The notes beneath the pieces were generated by a model, which worked only from the letters and a program-made list of their open reading frames with translations, was not told where the DNA came from and made no database searches. Shown here piece after piece: positions 41,268 through 50,376 of a stretch of DNA of 64,000 bases. Position 1 is the first letter of the stretch. Each line of letters begins with the position of its first letter. This DNA comes from Achromobacter aloeverae. GTDB lineage: Bacteria; Pseudomonadota; Gammaproteobacteria; Burkholderiales; Burkholderiaceae_B. The position numbers and the translations under genes are program-made. The DNA lies in the NCBI RefSeq assembly GCF_004121055.1, contig NZ_PYAL01000001.1, forward strand, positions 1,116,001 through 1,180,000, read 5' to 3'.

Positions 41268-41656
41268 TCCGAATGGCCATCCGCCCCCCCGCCGCTGCCT
41301 GACCCGGCAGCGCTTGACCCGGATCTCCTTTCCGTATTAGAATCGCGGTCTTATCGCAGTTTTACCCGTGCCTGCTACTATGCTTTGTAGCCGGGCACTC
41401 CGACCCCCGCTGGCTGCTGAACACGGCTAGGGGCAACGAAAAGTCTTCTTCGTTGTCCGACGGCGCAGGGAGAATCGGCGGGCACAAGCACTTGGCGATC
41501 GAGTCCTGACTGGCCTGGCGGCAACGCCGGACGACACGGAAACGATGCCGACATCCCGGCGGGATGGCCAGCGCAAGGCTGGCGGCTTGGTTCCCGCCCA
41601 TCCCCTTTCGCCCCTCGTTGTTCATGCGGCACGCATAGAACCAAAAGGTACGAATC
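41268..41656 (+). other. Long leader of the rpmB-rpmG operon
   Basis: A 389-bp gap. After the promoter at 41314-41343 a leader of about 300 nt precedes rpmB. It contains ACTATGCTTTGTAGC and several GC-rich stretches that could fold, but no terminator-like hairpin with a T run. A leader this long before ribosomal protein genes may serve autoregulation. Confidence 0.4.
41314..41343 (+). promoter_or_regulatory. Promoter for rpmB-rpmG
   Basis: -35 TTGACC (41314-41319), 18-bp spacer, -10 TAGAAT (41338-41343): close to the sigma-70 consensus and the only good match before rpmB. Confidence 0.65.
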
Positions 41657-41893
41657 ATGGCACGTAAATGCCAAGTGACGGGCAAGGGCCCGATGGTGGG
41701 CAACAACGTTTCCCACGCCAACAACAAGACGAAGCGCCGCTTCCTGCCCAACCTGCAATCGCGCCGGTTCTGGGTCGAAAGCGAAAACCGCTGGGTTCGC
41801 CTGCGCGTGACGACCAAGGCCCTGCGCACCATCGACAAGAACGGCATCGACGCCGTCCTGGCCGACATGCGCGCCCGCGGCGAGCGCGTCTAA
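41657..41893 (+). CDS. rpmB: 50S ribosomal protein L28
   Basis: A 78-residue ribosomal protein L28, complete and of usual length. It starts [20 protein letters not shown], continues with [20 protein letters not shown], and ends with [20 protein letters not shown], all typical of betaproteobacterial L28. AAAAGG lies nine bases before the ATG. It is followed by rpmG 48 bp later, the common arrangement. Confidence 0.98.
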   Translation: MARKCQVTGKGPMVGNNVSHANNKTKRRFLPNLQSRRFWVESENRWVRLRVTTKALRTIDKNGIDAVLADMRARGERV

Positions 41894-41941
41894 ACGACCG
41901 CTACCCGCGTCTGATCCCACTACATCTTCCAGGAGCGCGAC

Positions 41942-42109
41942 ATGGCCAAAGGCATCCGCGAAAAAATCAAGCTCGAGTCGACCGCCGGCACGGGCCACTT
42001 CTACACCACCACGAAAAACAAGCGCAACATGCCGGAAAAAATGCTGATCAAGAAATTTGATCCGGTTGCCCGCAAGCACGTGGAATACAAGGAAACCAAG
42101 CTCAAGTAA
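41942..42109 (+). CDS. rpmG: 50S ribosomal protein L33
   Basis: A 55-residue ribosomal protein L33 ([20 protein letters not shown] onwards, ending VEYKETKLK). AGGAG precedes the ATG. The cysteine-free form is the normal Gram-negative type. Second and last gene of the rpmB-rpmG operon, followed by a strong terminator. Confidence 0.98.
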   Translation: MAKGIREKIKLESTAGTGHFYTTTKNKRNMPEKMLIKKFDPVARKHVEYKETKLK

Positions 42110-42130
42110 TCGAGCCTGGAATCGCCCGGA

Positions 42131-42169
42131 ACGGGCCGGCGCAGACGATGCGCCGGCCCGTTTTGTTTT
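42131..42169 (+). terminator. Rho-independent terminator after rpmG
   Basis: ACGGGCCGGCGCA (42131-42143) pairs perfectly with TGCGCCGGCCCGT (42149-42161) over a 5-base loop, followed by TTTGTTTT. Confidence 0.92.
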
Positions 42170-42230
42170 GGTGTGCTGTTTTGGTGTGCCGTTTTGGCGT
42201 GCTGTTTTGGCGTGCTGTTTTGGCGTGCTG
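42166..42230. repeat. Five-copy 13-bp tandem repeat
   Basis: TTTTGGTGTGCTG and variants TTTTGGTGTGCCG and TTTTGGCGTGCTG repeat five times (starts 42166, 42179, 42192, 42205, 42218), plus a partial TGTTGGCGG. It begins in the T-tract of the rpmG terminator. The rest of the gap to 42452 has no gene. Confidence 0.9.
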
Positions 42231-42452
42231 TGTTGGCGGCCCACACCCCAATTCCGTCATCCAACTTTCAGCCGAGGCCAGGGTTCGAAAGATTAAGGCG
42301 GCTCGCCGCCCTCCTCATGCGGAAAAGCACGAAAATTGTGTTGTTTGTGCGGAACAAGCGGATTTTTCGCAAAGACAACGCCGATTCCGCAGGTGCAAGA
42401 TGGCGCCAACCCGGCAGAGCCGATCCACGGCATGGGTTGGATTCGAACCATC

Positions 42453-44036
42453 ATGACCGACTTTTCCTTATCCTCCGAATCGCCCGGCGCGCGCGCGGGC
42501 ACGCTGGCCGCCTCGGAGACTTTCCGGCTGTCCATGCTCCTGGCTGTCCAAACCATCATATGGGCGGTGGGCTCCTGGATATATCGCAGCAACCTCGATC
42601 CCGCCGCCGACATGCTGGAAAACTATGTCTGGGGCATCGAGTGGCAGCCCGGCTACTACAAGCACCCGCCCGCCTTCGCGTGGATCGCCGCCGCCTGGTT
42701 CAAGGTATTCCCCCACACCGACTTGGCATATTTCGCGCTTTCCAGCGTCAACGCCACGATGGGCATCTGTGGCATCGTCGCGCTGGCGCGCCGTTTCCTG
42801 CCCCTGCGCGACGCCCTCATCGTCGGGCTGGCGATGGCCGTCACGCCGATCTACAGCACGCTGGCCATCAAGTTCAATGCCAATACGGTCCTGCTGTCGC
42901 TGTGGCCGTGGACGGCCTATTTCTTCATACGCTATGTACAGACCGGCACCCGCAAGTCCGCTGCCGCGTTCGGCGCCGCCGCGGCGCTGGCAATGCTGGG
43001 CAAGTATTTTTCCATCACGCTGCTGATCGGCCTGGGCCTGGCCGGCCTCGTCCGGCCCACATGGCGCGCGCAGTTGCTGCGACCCCGCACGCTGCTGGTC
43101 CTGGCGGCTTGCGCCGTGGTGCTGGGACCGCACCTGGCATGGCTGGTCAAGACTCACTTTCCCACCTTCACCTACGCGGACGAGCGTATGCACGAAACGG
43201 GGGGCGGCCACCCTTTCTACCTGCTATTGCTGTACAAGGTGCCCTACGCGTTGATCCAGCTGGCCTACCTGCTGCCCGCGCTGGCCTTGCTCTCGCTGCT
43301 GCTGCCGGGCCGGCGCCTGGCCGCGGCCGGCCTGATGCTGCGGTCCATCGTGCAGCCGTCCCTGGATCGCAACTTGTGGTGGCTGTCCATGGGAACCTTC
43401 TTCGCGGTCTGTAGCGTATCCCTGGCCAGCAGGACGCCCCTGTCGGCGTTGTGGGGCAACACGCAATGGTTCGCGATCGCCACCTTCTGGTTGTTCGTGC
43501 TCAAGCAACACGGTTTGGAACCCGATACCCGCCGCATCGTTCGCGGCATGACCGCCTACTGGGCGCTGGTGCTGGCGCTATCGACGGTATTGGGGTACGT
43601 GGAAGCATCGCAGCACAAGCCCATGGCCATCGAACCGCGCGCGGAGCTTTCCCGCGCGGCGCGGCAGCTCTGGCGGGACCGCGTGGGCCTGCCCTTGCCC
43701 ATCGTCAGCGGAAGCGACAAGGAGGCGAAAGCCATCGCCTTCTATGGCCGCGATCTTACCCATTACTGGGATATGTACGAACCGGCCAACACGCCCTGGC
43801 TCACGCGGGCCGACGTGACGCGCGAGGGTGCGCTGTTCGTTTGCAAGAGCGCCGACGGCGGGTGCATCCAGACGGCGACGGCCGCCACCGGCAGCCAACC
43901 CATATCCGTGACCGTGCACAAGCGTGCGTGGGGGCTGAGGCTGCCGGATTTCAGCTATACGCTGTTCCTGCTGCCGCCGGCGGGCTGGCACGGGGCCGGA
44001 CGCCCCGTTTCAGGCGCCGCGCCAGCCGCGTCCTGA
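42453..44036 (+). CDS. GT39-family (ArnT-like) membrane glycosyltransferase
   Basis: A 527-residue inner-membrane protein with about ten hydrophobic helices and a periplasmic C-terminal part. The first periplasmic loop has DPAADMLENYVWGIEWQPGYYKHPPAFAW, with the acidic residues and K(H)PP typical of PMT_2/ArnT enzymes that move a sugar from a polyprenyl phosphate donor. RLHET-like ADERMHETGGGHPFYL is found after TM7. Possible acceptor is lipid A or another envelope glycan; unknown. The ATG at 42453 starts just before the first helix; frames upstream are open but look non-coding. Confidence 0.85.
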   Translation: MTDFSLSSESPGARAGTLAASETFRLSMLLAVQTIIWAVGSWIYRSNLDPAADMLENYVWGIEWQPGYYKHPPAFAWIAAAWFKVFPHTDLAYFALSSVNATMGICGIVALARRFLPLRDALIVGLAMAVTPIYSTLAIKFNANTVLLSLWPWTAYFFIRYVQTGTRKSAAAFGAAAALAMLGKYFSITLLIGLGLAGLVRPTWRAQLLRPRTLLVLAACAVVLGPHLAWLVKTHFPTFTYADERMHETGGGHPFYLLLLYKVPYALIQLAYLLPALALLSLLLPGRRLAAAGLMLRSIVQPSLDRNLWWLSMGTFFAVCSVSLASRTPLSALWGNTQWFAIATFWLFVLKQHGLEPDTRRIVRGMTAYWALVLALSTVLGYVEASQHKPMAIEPRAELSRAARQLWRDRVGLPLPIVSGSDKEAKAIAFYGRDLTHYWDMYEPANTPWLTRADVTREGALFVCKSADGGCIQTATAATGSQPISVTVHKRAWGLRLPDFSYTLFLLPPAGWHGAGRPVSGAAPAAS

Positions 44037-44228
44037 CGCATATCCGCGACGCAAGCGCGCGCCGGCTTGGCTTCCCCGGTGCGCGGACCGGGGGGTGGCC
44101 GCAAGCGCCGTCAACGCTGTCAACGCGGTCAGCTCGGCTATCGCGACCATCGCGGTTATAGTAGGCCGCGATCAGGCGCCGCTCCCTGGGGGCGGCCACC
44201 GATACATTCCATCCCGGACCGGTCACCC

Positions 44229-45827
44229 ATGACGTTTCCCCTTACGCCACGCCTGCGCTGGCTGGCGGCGCTCTGCCTGTTCCACTGTGCGTTCGGCGCG
44301 CTCGCGGCGCCGCCTCGCCCGGCGCCCGTCCCGGGCAAGCCTGGCAAGGCCGCCCCCGCTCCGGCGCCCGTCTTGCGCATCGGGGAAATCAACACGTACA
44401 AGAAGCAGCCGGATTTCGCCGTGCCCTATCGCCACGGCTGGGAACTGGCGCTGGCGCGGATCAACGCCGACGGCGGCCTGCTGGGACAAAAGGTGGAAGT
44501 CCTGTCGCGCGACGACCAGGGCGTGGTCGACGATGCGGTGAAGGCGGCGCAGGCACTGACAGCCCAGGACAAGGTCAGCGTCCTGTTCGGCGGCTATTCG
44601 TCCGAGGTCGGCCTGGGGCTGGCCCGCTATGCCGTCGAGAACAAGGTCTTTTACCTGGCGGTGGCGCCGCTGACGCAGCGCCTGACGTGGCAGGAAGGCA
44701 ACCGCTACACCTGGCGCCTGCGCCCGGCCGCCTGGATGCAGGCCGCCGCGGTGGCGCCCAAGGCCCTGGGCCTGCGCAAGCCGCGATGGGCGCTGGTCTA
44801 CCGAGACGACGAATCGGACCGCGCCACGGCCGATGCCTTCAAGGGGCTGATGAAGACGTTCCAGCGCAAGGTCGAATTCGTCTATGACACCCCACAACCC
44901 AAGGACAAATTCGACGCCGAGGCCATCGCAACCGCGGTGGGGCAGGCCCAGCCCGATGCCATCTTCAACATGCTCACGGGCGACGCCCTGCGGCTGTTCG
45001 TGGGCGCCGGCAATGCGCAACAGTTATTCGAGCAGCGGCCCGTCGTCTCGCTGTTCACCGGCGATCCCGAGAACCTGCAGGCGTTGGGCAACCTGGCGCC
45101 GGCCGACTGGATCGTCACGGGCTATCCTCGCGACGCCATCGACACGCCGGCCAACCAGGACTTCGTGAAGGCCTACACCGAGAAATACGGCACCCCGCCG
45201 CAGACCGCGTCGGTGCTGGGCTACTCGGCGCTGATGTCGCTGGCTGCCGGCATCAAGCGCGCCGGCTCGGCCGACGCGGACAAGCTGGCGGCGGCTTTCG
45301 CCAAGCTACCGGTATCCACTCCCTTCGGCGATATCGAGTACCGCGCCATCGACCACCAGTCCACCCTGGGCACGTGGCTGGGCTATACCAGCCGCGTCGA
45401 TGGCGTGGACGGCATGGACCGCTATGTCTACCTCAGCGGCGCGCGCCTGCAACCGCTGGATGAAAACGTCCGCCGCCTGCGGCCCGACACGGGAGAACGC
45501 GGCGCGCGGGACAGGGACGAAACAGCCAGCGCGGACCGCGCGCCGGCAAGCGGCGCAAGCTTGCCGCCCTCGGGCAACCATCTCGCCCCGCGCCCGCGGT
45601 TGAACACCAACAATGGCAGCGATGGCGACGAGGACGGGGAAAGCGAAGCGCCGGCCGGCGCCGCGGACGGGAAATCGGCCTCCACCGCACCCGCTGCCGG
45701 CCCAACGCCCCCCGCCGCGCTCACCCCGCCGCCCGGCATGGACCCGGCGCATGCGCCGCCCGCCCTGCCGACATGGCCCGCCGGCCTGGCGGACAAGCGG
45801 TCGCCGCTGCTGCCCTCGCCACGCTGA
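44229..45827 (+). CDS. LivJ-like periplasmic substrate-binding protein with a long C-terminal tail
   Basis: A 532-residue secreted protein. Signal peptide residues 1-27 (ends FGALA), a short proline/alanine linker, then a Peripla_BP_6 (branched-chain amino acid receptor type) domain from [23 protein letters not shown] to about residue 420, including [22 protein letters not shown] and [12 protein letters not shown]. The last 110-120 residues are disordered and rich in Ala, Pro, Asp and Arg, unusual for this family. No permease or ATPase genes are nearby. It may be an orphan receptor or a sensor partner. Confidence 0.85.
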   Translation: MTFPLTPRLRWLAALCLFHCAFGALAAPPRPAPVPGKPGKAAPAPAPVLRIGEINTYKKQPDFAVPYRHGWELALARINADGGLLGQKVEVLSRDDQGVVDDAVKAAQALTAQDKVSVLFGGYSSEVGLGLARYAVENKVFYLAVAPLTQRLTWQEGNRYTWRLRPAAWMQAAAVAPKALGLRKPRWALVYRDDESDRATADAFKGLMKTFQRKVEFVYDTPQPKDKFDAEAIATAVGQAQPDAIFNMLTGDALRLFVGAGNAQQLFEQRPVVSLFTGDPENLQALGNLAPADWIVTGYPRDAIDTPANQDFVKAYTEKYGTPPQTASVLGYSALMSLAAGIKRAGSADADKLAAAFAKLPVSTPFGDIEYRAIDHQSTLGTWLGYTSRVDGVDGMDRYVYLSGARLQPLDENVRRLRPDTGERGARDRDETASADRAPASGASLPPSGNHLAPRPRLNTNNGSDGDEDGESEAPAGAADGKSASTAPAAGPTPPAALTPPPGMDPAHAPPALPTWPAGLADKRSPLLPSPR

Positions 45828-45831
45828 CCGG

Positions 45832-46293
<462 letters not shown>

Positions 46294-46299
46294 ACGGCG

Positions 46300-46320
46300 A
46301 TAGTAAATCGCGCGCGATAG
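46300..46320. promoter_or_regulatory. Putative OhrR operator before ohrR
   Basis: ATAGTAAATCGCGCGCGATAG. It contains the palindrome ATCGCGCGCGAT and matches the sequence before ohr at most positions. Confidence 0.6.
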
Positions 46321-46524
46321 AGGGGCCAGCGACCGACGCCTCGTTCAAATGTTTATGCCGAAAAACGAGGCAAATTTCCACTGACGAGAAATATTCTGCC
46401 GTTTTTGGAAAGATGCTTTCTATTTCCCCGGGTTTATCCTTATGTCCACCAGGCTCAGAATGCAACGCATGGATGAGGCATGCACCGCCCGGGCCGCACA
46501 GGCGCGGTTCGGGAAGCGCCCAGA

Positions 46525-46569
46525 CAAAAGCACCGGAAGCACCGGAAGCACCAAAAGCACCAAAAGCAC
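46525..46569. repeat. Five-copy 9-bp tandem repeat upstream of the DUF4148 gene
   Basis: Five units AAAAGCACC or GGAAGCACC (starts 46525, 46534, 46543, 46552, 46561), ending 18 bp before the ribosome-binding site of the next gene. The repeat is in frame with it (would read Lys/Glu-Ala-Pro), but the gene's own RBS and signal peptide lie downstream. Confidence 0.85.
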
Positions 46570-46595
46570 CCCAAAAAGTTACTGGAGAGCCAATC

Positions 46596-47003
46596 ATGAA
46601 GACCCGCATTCCGAGCCTCGGCATTGCCACCGCCACCCTATCGTTCGCCCTGCTGGGCGCTGCCCACGCGGGCCCCGCCGGCTTCGGCGATCTCAACAAC
46701 CAGCCCTTCCAGGGCGTGTACGGCGCCTCCGAAGGCCGCTCGCTGACCCGCGCGGAAGTCGTCCAGCAGTTGCAGCAAGCCAAGGCCGCCGGCTACCAGA
46801 CCGTGGCCGAACTGGATGCGGCGCCCTTCCAGGCCGCTCCCGACAGCAACGTCACGCGCGAGCAGGTGGCCCGGCAAGTCGATGCCGCCCCTGGCGCCAC
46901 CGCCTTCGGCGACCCCGACAACCAGCCCTTCCAGGGCGTGTACGCCAGCACTCAGGCGAACACGCAATCGGCCCAGGCCAACGACGGCTCCTACGTCCGT
47001 TAA
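46596..47003 (+). CDS. DUF4148 domain-containing secreted protein
   Basis: A 135-residue small periplasmic protein. Signal peptide residues 1-25 (ends GAAHA), then a DUF4148 body with SLTRAEVVQQLQQAKAAGYQTV, the hallmark motif. It holds an internal duplication: FGDLNNQPFQGVY near residue 31 and FGDPDNQPFQGVY near 106. The family is common in Burkholderiales and of unknown function. RBS GGAG eight bases upstream of ATG sets the start. A terminator follows. It lies between ohrR and ohr. Confidence 0.88.
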   Translation: MKTRIPSLGIATATLSFALLGAAHAGPAGFGDLNNQPFQGVYGASEGRSLTRAEVVQQLQQAKAAGYQTVAELDAAPFQAAPDSNVTREQVARQVDAAPGATAFGDPDNQPFQGVYASTQANTQSAQANDGSYVR

Positions 47004-47077
47004 GGTCCAGCCGCGGCAAGTCTTCCCTTCACAAGAGGGAAGAGCCAGTGGCCGGAACCGGCCACGAGGAAACCGCC

Positions 47078-47113
47078 AAGCCGCCCGCGAACCGCGCGGG
47101 CGGCTTTTCTTTT
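47078..47113 (+). terminator. Rho-independent terminator after the DUF4148 gene
   Basis: AAGCCGCCCGCG (47078-47089) pairs with CGCGGGCGGCTT (47095-47106), loop AACCG, then TTCTTTT. Confidence 0.9.
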
Positions 47114-47161
47114 GAGGCGTTTTGTCTCGGGGCGCGGCGACGAAAAAGCCCCCGATGGGGG

Positions 47162-47223
47162 CTGCAAGGCGTGGGGCTGCAAGGCGGAGCCTGCAAGAGG
47201 GACCTGCAAGATTGGCCTGCAAG
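47162..47223. repeat. CTGCAAG degenerate tandem repeat
   Basis: CTGCAAG occurs five times at 47162, 47177, 47191, 47204 and 47217, spaced 13-15 bp, in GC-rich context just beyond the 3' end of ohr. Confidence 0.7.
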
Positions 47224-47277
47224 GCGGCATCAGCCGCACGGCGTGGAGGCTATCCCGCCCCCTTGCCCCGCCCGGGC

Positions 47278-47703
47278 TCAGACGATGGTCAGCGTCACGT
47301 CGATATTGCCGCGGGTCGCGTTCGAGTACGGGCAGACCACGTGGGCCTTCTCGACCAGTTCGCGCGCCTTGGCGGGATCCACGCCCGGCAGGGATATCTT
47401 CAGTTCCACTTCGATGCCGAAGCCGTTCGGGATCTGGCCGATGCCGACCTGTCCGGTGATGCTGACATCGGCTGGCAGCGCGAACTTTTCCTGGCTGGCG
47501 ACAAACTTCAGCGCGCCAAGGAAGCAAGCCGAGTAACCGGCCGCGAACAACTGCTCGGGATTGGTGCCGTTACCGCCAGCGCCGCCCAGTTCGCGCGGCG
47601 TGGTCAATTTCACATCAAGCACGTTGTCCGACGAAACGGCACGGCCGTCACGGCCGCCCGTTGCCGTGGCCTGGGCGCGATACAAGACTTTTTCGATCGA
47701 CAT
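47278..47703 (-). CDS. ohr: Organic hydroperoxide resistance protein Ohr
   Basis: A 141-residue thiol peroxidase of the Ohr/OsmC family, reducing organic hydroperoxides with lipoyl electron donors. The two catalytic cysteines are present, Cys60 in [16 protein letters not shown] and Cys124 in [16 protein letters not shown], plus Arg18 and Glu50 of the active site. It is the expected target of OhrR. The ATG at 47703 is followed by the typical start [17 protein letters not shown]. Confidence 0.96.
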   Translation of the reverse strand: MSIEKVLYRAQATATGGRDGRAVSSDNVLDVKLTTPRELGGAGGNGTNPEQLFAAGYSACFLGALKFVASQEKFALPADVSITGQVGIGQIPNGFGIEVELKISLPGVDPAKARELVEKAHVVCPYSNATRGNIDVTLTIV

Positions 47704-47799
47704 GGAAGACTCCGTTTTGCAAGGGTTGATGATCGCTCCGATCGCGCCGGGCCGGCCTATCCGCCCCGTATGTTCGACGATTCGTGCGTCCATGTGCGC

Positions 47800-47820
47800 A
47801 TATTAAATAGCACGCGATTC
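47800..47820. promoter_or_regulatory. Putative OhrR operator before ohr
   Basis: ATATTAAATAGCACGCGATTC, about 97 bp before the ohr start. It shares ATA-TAAAT-GC-CGCGAT with the site before ohrR (46300-46320). Confidence 0.6.
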
Positions 47821-47898
47821 TTTTGCAAGCGATATTTATGGCCTCAAGAAAACGCGGCGGCGAATAGCATTCGCCACCGCGTCCACTAACCTCCCTGG

Positions 47899-48183
47899 TC
47901 AACGGCCTTCCTGTTCCTCCGCCTCTTCCGGCGCCGCCGGCCCCGGCGTTCCGGCGCTCGCACTGGCGTCCGGCTTGGCGGCCTCGGCGTCCCGCTGCTC
48001 GTTGCGGGCCGCATGCCGCTTGGCCGCGGCGGCACGCGCCTCCTGCGGACTGAATCGGTGGGCCTTCCCCAGGCGATGGGCGGCGCGGCCGCCCTGGGCG
48101 GCGATTTCCCGCTGGAATTCGGGCCCCATGGCGGCAAAGCCACGAGGCTTGCGCTGTGCCTTTTGCTCGGTGTTATCGGTCAT
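47899..48183 (-). CDS. KGG-repeat stress-induced protein
   Basis: A 94-residue hydrophilic protein. It contains RGFAAMGPEFQREIAAQGGRAAHRLG and AHRFSPQEARAAAAKR, matching one KGG (GsiB/con-10-type) stress repeat followed by a degenerate second one. The C-terminal half is disordered and acidic. Such proteins accumulate under general, osmotic or desiccation stress. It stands alone; promoter not identified. Confidence 0.8.
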   Translation of the reverse strand: MTDNTEQKAQRKPRGFAAMGPEFQREIAAQGGRAAHRLGKAHRFSPQEARAAAAKRHAARNEQRDAEAAKPDASASAGTPGPAAPEEAEEQEGR

Positions 48184-48482
48184 GTCTATGCCTCTATCGG
48201 TGTCTATCGCTAAGTTGCGGTGACTGCATCGTCCATGCCTACCTGCTTAGCATGCCCGGTTCAAAGACCGGAAACATCAAGGATCAGCAAGGCTTACGCC
48301 GTCATGTAGGGCTTACCGCAACGCGGCGAACCCCTGCCAGGTGCTCAGGCGGCGCTTGCATCGGTTGCTTTCCAACCGTGACTTGTCCCCCGGCCACATC
48401 CTCCGCAAGCGGCTTGCCCGCCTCATCCGCAGGTGGCCCGGCGGCGGTTTGACACGCAGGGCGCCCATCATTTATCTTCACG
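48184..48482. other. Intergenic region before the MarR gene
   Basis: About 300 bp between the divergent KGG and MarR genes. No gene and no strong hairpin. It must hold the promoter of the KGG gene, but none is clear. Confidence 0.35.
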
Positions 48483-48502
48483 TCAAAATATTTGATGTCA
48501 AA
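48483..48502. promoter_or_regulatory. Putative MarR autoregulatory site
   Basis: Overlapping inverted repeats TCAAAATATTTGA (48483-48495) and TTTGATGTCAAA (48491-48502) lie just before the MarR start, in an AT-rich patch. TTTGA/TCAAA arms fit a MarR-type operator. Confidence 0.5.
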
Positions 48503-48512
48503 ACACATCATC

Positions 48513-49052
48513 ATGAACAAGCTCCCCTTACCCGTCGACCAGGCGGACTATGTCGACCACATCCTGTCCCAATGGTGCACGGCACGGCCGGACCTGCCCA
48601 TCGCCCCTATGGCCGTCTTCAGCCGCCTGTTTCGCCTCCAGGCCGTCGCGTCGCGCGATATCGACCGCAGCCTGCGTCCACTAGGTGTCAACCCGGGCGA
48701 ATTCGACGTCATCGCGACACTGACGCGCCACGGGCCGCCGCATGCCTTGAGTCCACAACAACTGGCCGAATCGCTGCTGCTGTCCTCCGGTGCGATGACC
48801 AATCGGCTCGACCGCCTGGAGCAAGCCGGCCTGGTGGCGCGCCAGCCCAATCCCGACGACCGCCGCGGCATCATCGTGACGCTGACCGAACTGGGTCGCC
48901 AGACCGCCGACGCGGTGCTGCGCGCCTATCTGGACATCCTCGACCGGATGCTGGCGCCGCTGGCGCCCGACCGCCGCGAGGCCCTCGCCGGCCTGCTGCG
49001 CGAGCTGCTGCTGGCCCATGATCGCCATGCTCCCGGCGCCATCAAGCCCTGA
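48513..49052 (+). CDS. MarR-family transcriptional regulator
   Basis: A 179-residue MarR regulator, a little longer than usual. The winged HTH is HALSPQQLAESLLLSSGAMTNRLDRLEQAGLVARQPNPDDRRG, with the wing DPDDRRG-like loop well kept. The ATG at 48513 is preferred over TTG/ATG six to seven codons upstream since those overlap the operator. It is followed closely by an MFS gene, which is the likely target together with itself. Confidence 0.88.
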   Translation: MNKLPLPVDQADYVDHILSQWCTARPDLPIAPMAVFSRLFRLQAVASRDIDRSLRPLGVNPGEFDVIATLTRHGPPHALSPQQLAESLLLSSGAMTNRLDRLEQAGLVARQPNPDDRRGIIVTLTELGRQTADAVLRAYLDILDRMLAPLAPDRREALAGLLRELLLAHDRHAPGAIKP

Positions 49053-49077
49053 ACACACCCGCCCCCCCCTGCTGCCC

Positions 49078-50295
49078 ATGTCCCACGACCACGCCTCTCC
49101 CTCCCCGCTCCTGACGCAGACCATGGTGTTGCTGATGGCCGTCGCCACCGGCCTGATCGTCGCCAGCAACTACTACGCGCAACCGCTGCTGCATGCCATC
49201 GGCACTGAATATGGCCTGGGTTCGGCGGGCGCCGCCGTCGTCGTCACCGTCGCCCAGGGCAGCTACGCCGTCGGGCTGATGCTGCTGGTGCCGCTGGGCG
49301 ACCGCGTGGAGCGGCGCGCGCTGATCACCGTCATGACCCTGATCGCCGCGGCCGGCCAGGCCCTGGTCGCCTATGGCCCGGGCATGGCCAGCGTGCTGGC
49401 CGGCACCGCCATCACCGGCGCCACCTCGGTGGTCGCCCAGGTGCTGGTGCCTTTCGCCGCCACCCTGGCGGCGCCGCAGGAGCGCGGCCGCGTCGTCGGC
49501 ACGATCATGAGCGGCCTGCTGCTGGGCGTGCTGCTGGGCCGTACCGTGGCGGGCCTGCTGGCCGACCTGGGCGACTGGCGCACGGTCTACCGGGTCGCCG
49601 CCGTCCTGCTGGTGTTCGTTGCCGGCGGCCTCTGGCGGGTGTTGCCCCGCCACGCCGGCACCGCCACCATGGCTTATCCCGCCCTGGTGCGCTCGGTCGG
49701 CACCCTGTTCGTGCAAGAGCCCTTGTTCCGGGCCCGCAGCATCATCGGCGCCCTTTCCTTCGCCCAGTTCAGCGTCTTGTGGACGTCGCTGACCTTTCTG
49801 CTGGCCAACCCTCCCTACGCCTATTCGAACGGCACCATAGGCCTGTTCGGCCTGGCCGGCGCGATCGGCGCGGCGGCGGCGCGCGTCTTCGGCCGCATGG
49901 CCGACAGCGGCCACGCCAACCGCAGCACCCGCCTGGGCCTGTGGCTGCTGGTCCTCTCGTGGCCCCTGCTGGGACTGGGCGCCGGCTCCATCCTGGCGCT
50001 GCTGGCCGGCATCCTGGTGCTGGACCTCGCCGCGCAGGCCTTGCAGGTCACCAACCAGGCCTGCATCTATCGCCTTCGGCCCGAGGCGCGCAGCCGCCTG
50101 ACCGCCGGCTACATGACGGCCTATTTCATCGGCGGCGCACTCGGGTCCCTGGCTTCGGCCGCCGCCTATGCCCATGGCGGCTGGCTGGCCGTCTGCGGCC
50201 TGGGCCTGGCATTGAGCGTGGCGGGGCTGCTTTACGGCAGCCTGGCGCCCCATGCGCGCGCCCCGGAATTGGCCGGTCCCCCTAAGGCGGCGTAG
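49078..50295 (+). CDS. MFS transporter
   Basis: A 405-residue 12-helix MFS transporter. The first helix is TQTMVLLMAVATGLIVASNYYAQPLLHAIGTEYGLG, and motif A reads LMLLVPLGDRVERRALITVMTL. The sequence layout fits the arabinose-efflux-like/YbcL-type drug exporters often paired with a MarR repressor. The ATG at 49078 is chosen; an upstream ATG at 49018 overlaps the MarR gene. Substrate unknown. Confidence 0.88.
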   Translation: MSHDHASPSPLLTQTMVLLMAVATGLIVASNYYAQPLLHAIGTEYGLGSAGAAVVVTVAQGSYAVGLMLLVPLGDRVERRALITVMTLIAAAGQALVAYGPGMASVLAGTAITGATSVVAQVLVPFAATLAAPQERGRVVGTIMSGLLLGVLLGRTVAGLLADLGDWRTVYRVAAVLLVFVAGGLWRVLPRHAGTATMAYPALVRSVGTLFVQEPLFRARSIIGALSFAQFSVLWTSLTFLLANPPYAYSNGTIGLFGLAGAIGAAAARVFGRMADSGHANRSTRLGLWLLVLSWPLLGLGAGSILALLAGILVLDLAAQALQVTNQACIYRLRPEARSRLTAGYMTAYFIGGALGSLASAAAYAHGGWLAVCGLGLALSVAGLLYGSLAPHARAPELAGPPKAA

Positions 50296-50302
50296 CAGAA
50301 CC

Positions 50303-50360
50303 TATAATCAAGGGTTTTGATCGTCCGCCGCCCGGGCCCGGTCCCGGGCGGCCCCTTTTT
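50303..50360 (+). promoter_or_regulatory. leuS leader: TATAAT box then terminator-like hairpin
   Basis: A perfect -10 TATAAT (50303-50308; no good -35) is followed by GCCGCCCGGG (50327-50336) pairing with CCCGGGCGGC (50343-50352) over a 6-base loop, then CCC and TTTTT. The hairpin ends 17 bp before the leuS start. It can end the MFS transcript, but a transcript from TATAAT would have to pass it to reach leuS. Confidence 0.6.
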
Positions 50361-50376
50361 CCGGTCCATGGAACTC

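Noticed and set aside
42166-42230. CRISPR-like regular repeat
   Set aside because: Direct 13-bp units without spacers and no cas genes; a simple tandem repeat.
41378-42264. Minus-strand frames rich in QNSTPKQH-type repeats
   Set aside because: They translate the 13-bp intergenic repeat and antisense of rpmB-rpmG; not genes.
42336-42452. N-terminal extension of the glycosyltransferase
   Set aside because: The upstream open frame has cysteine-rich, non-conserved residues and no RBS; the ATG at 42453 directly precedes the first membrane helix.
42438-42456. tRNA T-arm-like sequence (minus-strand GGTTCGAATCC)
   Set aside because: One T-stem pair is mismatched, no CCA end and no matching acceptor or anticodon arm is found nearby. 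Chance match or tiny remnant at most.
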